The position numbers were made by a program, and so were the translations under genes. Below the pieces are notes generated by a model. It was not told the DNA's origin. It was given only the letters and a program-made list of their open reading frames with translations, and did not search any database. This document shows, piece by piece, positions 58,556 to 64,000 of a stretch of 64,000 nt of DNA. The first letter of the stretch is position 1, and each line of letters starts with the position of its first letter. The stretch is from Piezodorus guildinii (taxonomy: Eukaryota > Arthropoda > Insecta > Hemiptera > Pentatomidae), in the NCBI GenBank assembly GCA_023052935.1, contig CM041292.1:88085169-88149168 (forward strand), written 5' to 3'.

Positions 58556-59279
58556 TAGGGATGTGTCGTTACCGATTTTTACTCTACCTGTTCTAACCCG
58601 TTCCAATACACAAATGGAACCGTTCCAAATTACCGATACAGTTCCATTAATATTAATACATTAATAACACTTATTACATTTTCGTACATATGATAATACT
58701 TAGGACATATAAAAATATCCCACTGAGAAAATGGCAAAGAATAAATAGAAATCTACGTCATATTACGTTTATTGTTAAGGTTTATTAATTACCATAATTT
58801 TTGACTCTCTTGTTAACATACTTATTTGCTTGAAACAGAGCTGCCATATATTCTCCTATATGGCATTAATTTGTTTTAAAACCGCTTATATTAGTAAGTG
58901 GAACGCTTGGAACAGATGTGGAACGGTGGAACACTTTAAACGGTGAAACTCTTGGAACATTGGAACAGATGTGGAACGGTGGGACCGGGAGCTCCGTTCC
59001 CGATAAAGCTCCAGCTCCAGTTCCACCTTTCCCCAATAGTTACCGATCCAGTCCCACCATTTGCCACTTGTTCCATCGTTCTCCAACTGTTCCAACATTC
59101 CCCACTTGTTCCATCGTTCCCACCAGTTCCGTCATTTCCACTCGTTCCAAGCCGAGATTCTTCCCCCACCCCTTACCGAACCAGCTGGATCGCTAACTCA
59201 CAGCCTTTGGAACCGTTCCGTAACGTTCGAGCGAGATTAAGTTACTCGTTCTCGATCCAGTTCCATTGGCACATCCCTA
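58556..59279. mobile_element. hAT-like non-autonomous element with GTTCC/GGAAC arrays
   Basis: The insert begins TAGGGATGTG and ends CACATCCCTA, a perfect 10-bp inverted terminus followed by weaker similarity. TAGGG-type termini are common in hAT elements. The host LINE reads CTAGAAGG before and CTGG after, consistent with an 8-bp duplication that later lost 4 bp. The interior carries about twenty GTTCC or GGAAC pentamers, densest at 58898-59160. Overlapping open frames on both strands at 58886-59287 follow from this repetition and are not genes. No transposase is present. Confidence 0.75.
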
Positions 59280-59433
59280 CTGGTTAAAACGGAAGTGGCC
59301 CCGCGTCCTCTTGTAAATATGTATATATTGGAGTTCTAGCACTGGCTAGATTCTCCTCTCAATATGCTGCATGTATGACGTGTATATAGTTATGAGTGAT
59401 TTCTAGACTTTGTATACATTTTATTGATTCATT

Positions 59434-59437
<4 letters not shown>

Positions 59438-59510
<73 letters not shown>
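59438..59510. repeat. (AT)n microsatellite in a LINE 3' UTR
   Basis: About 70 nt of AT dinucleotides within the LINE A'' 3' UTR. The related UTRs have only short 'tgtatata' seeds at this place, so it probably grew from such a seed. Confidence 0.9.
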
Positions 59511-59640
59511 TTTATTGTAATTTTATTGATGTTTAAATATGGTATGAATGTTATCTATCACCACTATTTATTGATGTCCAAATTGGGACAGATTGTAATA
59601 TTACTCAATAAAAATTATTGTTGAACAATGCAATACGTTT

Positions 59641-60997
59641 TCCTGATTATCTTTATAGTTCTTGATGACTGCATCCCAAACCAACGTCTCTAACATACAT
59701 TGAAAGTATTTATAGATAGAACGATTATCATACAGCTGCAAATTTTTTTAATTTTTTTGCAATTTTTTTAGAAGAAGGTACCAAAATGCATGAAATATGA
59801 ACATTTAAAGCTGTCTTGAAAAAATTATAAAAGTTTGCTTTAAGTATAATTAACTAAGAATTATAATGGAAATTATCTACTACGTTGAATGTCATAGTGA
59901 TCCGGATTTCAACCATCACTTGCAAAATCACCACGTGATGTATTATTTAGAGGAAACATCCATTGCCTTTATTAGTTATTCAACGTAAACAGAAATATCG
60001 GAAGTATTGACAGGACACGATGCCATTCTGATAATCAGGAGTTTCCTGAATTATGTAGGGATGTCGATAAGGGGGTGTACTATATCGAAGCGACCCTGTT
60101 GGAACAGGCGTCAACTGATTGATCGCTAAACTGGTTCGGCTTGGTCACATTTCACTTAATCTCATCATTTGCCATTATCTGTTCTAAATCAGAAAAATAT
60201 TATGTATAGAAAATCAAAATTTACAGTTCACAGCTTTAATTCCAGACATAAACATCTGAGCGAAGATCAACGAAGAAGAATCAAAAGGATTTCATTTTAA
60301 TGTATTGGGTTCATCGTAGAGAGATAAAATATCTGATGGGCGCCTCACAACTTTTAACTCTTTTAAAACTTCATTACATTCTATTATTTCAAACGCAAAT
60401 ATATAAAATAAAATTTAAATGTTTACAATTAACATTCAGATTAAATATCTTTGACTTATCCAGAGAACATCTGTTTTCCTAAATTATCAAAAAATCTAAA
60501 TAAAAATAATTTAAATTATGTCAAATAAGCCAATGACCTTCTGGGGTAGAGGACAGCTAATAAATCAACTTGCACGAGATTGTTTTGTATAAATTTGTCT
60601 AAAAGCTAGAGTTTTGCAGTGTTACATTGTAAATTTATATTGATCCCTTATTTCCAACAATTTCAATTTTTTATTGCTATTGTATACCCGGTAGTTTATA
60701 TGTAAAAACAAAAAAAAAAAGGTATTTAAGTGGAACTAATTTTTATAACACTACTTAAGCGCAAGAAGATTACTAAATATAAAACCTGTTTGATAATTAT
60801 TATTATAAGGTGCAACTTAATGTCACTGGTCGAATTTTAATTTTATAGTTCGTACCTCTCATAAATATATTTCTGTTTCGACTCACCACATTTTTAAGCT
60901 ATAAACACAGATAACTAGGTTATTTTGGCATCTACGGGCCTCTTAACATGTGTAGTTTTGTCTAAAATTTCATATGAGTTTCTTTACTCTATATATA

Positions 60998-60999
<2 letters not shown>
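59641..60999. other. AT-rich stretch, no gene seen
   Basis: No recognisable feature was found. Confidence 0.5.

Positions 61000-61062
<63 letters not shown>
61000..61062. repeat. (TA)n microsatellite flanked by short inverted sequence
   Basis: About 60 nt of TA. 'tttactctatatatagga' precedes it and 'taggataaagtaaaag' follows. The latter resembles the end of foldback family R1. Confidence 0.9.
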
Positions 61063-61064
<2 letters not shown>

Positions 61065-61560
61065 ATAAAGTAAAAGTACATATTTTACATGTTCGAAAAA
61101 AATTAGCATATATATGTATATTGAACATCAATTTTAACGGCAATTCATAGTATAATTCGGTCTTTAATAATAACATGCAAGCTTAAACGGAAACTAGTGT
61201 ATTATTAATAAGACAGCTGTAACATTCCATTGTATTGAAATAACTAACCATCTTGATAATATTCCTGCACAGCTATGTATACGCTCGATAAGATGCTAAA
61301 ACGGTTGTGAGGCAAGAATAGAAGAATTATTTCTGTTTTCACAAAGATCTAAGTTCAAAGTTAAATTAGGATCAGTCCTTGATGTAGTTTCTTTGGAAGT
61401 AAACATAAATTATTTTTTTGAGGTCTTACATTGGGTTTTTGTTTTTATGCTATGCACCCAAGGATTTTACAAAAATTATTAATGTTCAATAATGGGTCAA
61501 TAGTAAGGAATACGATTTTTTTTCTCATAAATATGTTATTATTTTTTTTAAATAATTTAA

Positions 61561-61780
61561 AAGTACGAAATGAGGGGTAACTTGTAGCGTAGTGGTTTTA
61601 ACCTAGTATAACAGCATTCTATACCCATGATCATGTCAGGTACTCGTTAAAGATCCCAATCCTAATTAATCCTGAATCGGCAAAATTTAGGACTCCCACT
61701 GTAGGTAGCATCGTCCCATCAGCCATACCAGCATAAAGTGAGGTTAAATAAATAAACAAACAAACAAAAGTATGAAATGA
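61561..61780 (+). mobile_element. SINE family S2 with target duplication
   Basis: The element spans about 61574-61767 (194 nt). Its head has the A-box-like 'tagcgtagtgg' and a weak B-box 'gcattctataccc'. The body shares blocks with 46.4 kb, and the tail is (CAAA)n. The duplication is 'aagtacgaaatga' at 61561-61573 and 'aagtatgaaatga' at 61768-61780, one mismatch in 13. Confidence 0.82.
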
Positions 61781-62040
61781 CTACACGGACCTGCAGTAGA
61801 TTGATAAAAATACTAATTACAAATTTTTATTTTCTTAATATTGAAAAAAGAACTCAAACTTTGAGGGGAGTTATTTCTTTTTTTTTTCTTAGTTGATTAC
61901 AAAGATTCTTTGCTGAGAAAATTAACCGGAATATTTATCTTTACTTATATATGCATATATAACTGCATAATTAAAAATAAAAGATATCCACCTTTAATTA
62001 ATTTTAAAGAAACATTATTTTATTTAAAAAATGTAATATG

Positions 62041-62288
62041 AAGGGTCTTGGGTACAGTTCATAGTATACCAAGGCTGTCGAAGGAAGTGATTTGACCGAG
62101 ATTAAGCTCCACAGCTAGGTTTTTTATTAAGTTTTAGGAACCCATTTTTTAATTGGCTGAGTAAGCCTCCTTACATCTAATATACAGGGCCCCAATACCT
62201 CTTATATGACAGAAACAATAATTATTTCGCCAAATGTCAGGATTCCAACCCAGTACTCGGAGAATAGTCTGTCAACTTGACCATGCCA
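62041..62288 (-). mobile_element. Decayed SINE S1
   Basis: The complement follows S1 from the degenerate head (near 62288) to 'agacccttc' (near 62041), with 'tcaggattccaacccagta' as the mutated B-box. No tail or duplication is visible, so it is an old copy. Confidence 0.72.
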
Positions 62289-63020
62289 TTCGCTATGTGA
62301 TGTACATTTTTTGAGTTTATCTACATTATGTTTTATGTCGTATATTTTTTATCTACATGGCATCTCCTGACGAAACTCCTGTGTATTCCCTTGATCAATG
62401 AATATTTTAACCTGTATTAATAGATTAATGCACTATATTCAGATACAATAGTATTAAATAATCAATGTAAAATGAAGATATATGGATACTCCTCGCCTTG
62501 GAGGAATTTTGACTCTGAAAAAGATGACTAAAAAGACGGAAACTGGGTTAAGGTTAAAGCAAACACGAGAGAAAGGCATTTAACAAAAATAACAAAGAGA
62601 CAAACAAATGAAAATCCCTTGAGTTAATCAGTTAGGACCTAATGGATTCAGGAGGGAAATTGCTTTCTGCTCAGCGAATAACAAATCCAGGGATCAATCG
62701 ACACATATAACGAAGCGAAGGGACTTATTTAAAGAGCTTTTAAGCTAATAGTTTCTGACTGATCGCGCTTAAAGTATTAACTAGGGAAGTATTTAAGGCA
62801 TTCCCCACTAGAAATACCCATTTAATACATATCTTTCTAATTTAAAACTGAAAAACTGAAGGTTTCAATATAACGAATGCCCACTAGATCCTACATTTTG
62901 GAAATTGGAAATATTTGAATTTTAAGTTCCGACTCCGGTACCTTAAAATGTCTAGTACAATTTTCCTTCATGCAACAAATCAATAAATATCTTTTAACAT
63001 TCGGTGATTAATTTATATAT

Positions 63021-63023
<3 letters not shown>
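62289..63023. other. AT-rich stretch, no gene seen
   Basis: No recognisable feature was found. Confidence 0.5.

Positions 63024-63083
<60 letters not shown>
63024..63083. repeat. (AT)n microsatellite
   Basis: About 60 nt of AT dinucleotides followed by a T run. Confidence 0.95.
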
Positions 63084-63084
<1 letters not shown>

Positions 63085-63319
63085 TTTTTTTTTTGGCAAT
63101 CGCATATAACTAATAATTACCTTTACAAAACATATAATAATCCTTCCTCGTATGAACCACGTTATGTAGGAAAGAAACAATGAAAGTGCCAAAATAATCA
63201 GAAAAGAATTATCACGTCTAGATTTGAACTTTTAGAGAAGAGCCTGTGGCATATTTAGATTAAAAACAGTGCCAAAACCTAAACTCTGAAAAAAAGTAAA
63301 AAAAAAAGAAAGGGCTGAT

Positions 63320-63500
63320 CTGAACATCTTAAATGAAATTTCAAAGAAGAGACTCATGTGGTACGACCTCATTATGAGGATTGCGAGGAAGACCCCGCTA
63401 AATGTGGACAGAGGATGTGAGGGAGTTAATGGTATCCAGAGGTTGGACAGAGGACTGTAGGGATGAGGAGCACTGGCGTGTGGAATTCCTAAGTTTCGGT
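63320..63500 (+). pseudogene. LINE C-terminal fragment (RTE-like)
   Basis: One plus-strand frame gives KRLMWYDLIMR. After a shift of frame the next reads GLRGRPR, a stop, and MWTEDVRELMVSRGWTEDCRDEEHWRVEF, ending at a TGA near 63505. This is the typical basic end of insect endonuclease-reverse transcriptase LINEs, similar in type to GRPKRRWEDCVKADL at 47.6 kb. One stop and one frameshift are visible. The open frame on the opposite strand (63232-63543) is a shadow. Confidence 0.68.
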
Positions 63501-63505
63501 ATGTG

Positions 63506-64000
63506 ACGCAAGTTGCAGAATCCAAAATGATAAACCTTCTCAAAAATGATTATATAATTGACAACAGAATAATTAAAATATATTTAAAAATTAATGACAA
63601 TGCCTATGAAGCAGACATTTTCAAAGTTGGTTCCCCTCATCGAATAAATGTGCAATGTGCCTGGGTTTGGAAATAAATATTTTCCAAAGTTATTTAACAA
63701 AAATACTTCTGAAACCTTTAAGATGATCAAATGTTCTAAAAATCTTAAATCAGCTAAGTACGACCTGTAGTAGAAATGACACTAAATATACTACTAATAT
63801 ATTAAATTATGTTAGATTTTCATCAGCAGGTTACCATAGAAACATCTTTGATTGCTGTTGGATTTTTAAAAAGACTAAAAAACGTTTCGTTTTTACAACA
63901 ATGTAATTAATTTATGAACCCTTAAAATACAGATTTTCGAAGATGTACAACATTACCAACGAATGGTAATATAATATTTTAATTCAGGAATATTAATAAT
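63506..64000. other. AT-rich stretch, no gene seen
   Basis: No recognisable feature was found up to the window end. Confidence 0.5.

Larger units (their letters stand above)
58360..59640 (+). mobile_element. LINE A'' 3' part, interrupted by a hAT-like element
   Basis: 58360-58555 encodes a decayed LINE A-type C-terminus (IPSKFSKF, HHPNPLAQSLSSS). After the insertion, 59280-59315 gives the LKRKWPRVLL-like end and a stop. The 3' UTR (59316-59625) includes a (TA)n array and ends in 'gacagattgtaatattactc' plus AATAAAAA. It is the same subfamily as the split copy at 18.2/21.8-22.5 kb. Confidence 0.82.

Noticed and set aside
58886..59287. Overlapping open frames on both strands
   Set aside because: They arise because the GTTCC/GGAAC-rich interior of the hAT-like element happens to lack stops in several frames. 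Translations are repetitive and match no protein family.
1..64000. CRISPR array, bacterial operon or integrated virus
   Set aside because: No regularly spaced direct repeats with unique spacers, no ribosome-binding-site-spaced gene runs and no viral structural or replication protein were seen. All long frames are non-LTR retrotransposon proteins.

Overview
This window looks like intergenic or intronic DNA from an arthropod nuclear genome, most likely an insect. It is very AT-rich, has no bacterial-style gene packing, and contains Jockey-type LINEs, tRNA-derived SINEs, Tc1/mariner relics, MITE-like elements and many (AT)n microsatellites. I found no host protein-coding gene, rRNA or functional tRNA gene that I can defend. 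The order of insect is not decidable from what I can see.

Layout. 0-10 kb: an 89-nt poly(T) run, a SINE (S1), a large foldback repeat at 3.6-4.5 kb, a small palindromic element carrying a hammerhead-like motif at 8.7 kb, otherwise anonymous AT-rich sequence. 10-16 kb: a mariner remnant, a 5'-truncated Jockey-type LINE with a 508-codon reverse transcriptase frame and a 10-bp target duplication, and an R1-like LINE C-terminal scrap. 16-26 kb: an inverted-repeat element, then a nest at 18.2-22.6 kb in which an old LINE (family A'') was invaded by a nearly complete LINE (family A) and by a SINE; another intact S1 SINE with a perfect 14-bp duplication lies at 24.9 kb. 26-35 kb: another foldback-family copy, a second hammerhead-like motif and four decayed LINE family B fragments. 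35.2-38.3 kb: a young LINE A copy with an open 850-codon frame, poly(A) and a 13-bp duplication. 39.1-40.5 kb: a Tc1 relic with both ends. 41-51 kb: foldback copy, a 395-bp element with perfect 31-bp inverted ends, LINE 3' ends, a family B LINE split by another LINE with a perfect 15-bp duplication, and a solo LINE A 3' UTR. 51-64 kb: the best hammerhead-like palindrome (52.5 kb), a CR1-like scrap, an S1 SINE, a piggyBac-like non-autonomous element with perfect internal palindromes (56.2-56.8 kb), a hAT-like non-autonomous element packed with GTTCC/GGAAC motifs (58.6-59.3 kb) inside a LINE A'' copy, an S2 SINE and LINE scraps.

How parts relate. The LINE A copies carry apurinic-type endonuclease and reverse transcriptase domains and are the probable source of retrotransposition machinery. 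The SINEs depend on such machinery; one SINE-like repeat (6.4 kb) ends in the same tail as LINE A''. DNA elements here are non-autonomous or broken. The most unusual signal is the set of three short elements sharing CTGATGA - hairpin - GAAACGT(Y) in the middle or beside one arm of long inverted repeats, resembling a type I hammerhead ribozyme but with one extra conserved U before helix II.
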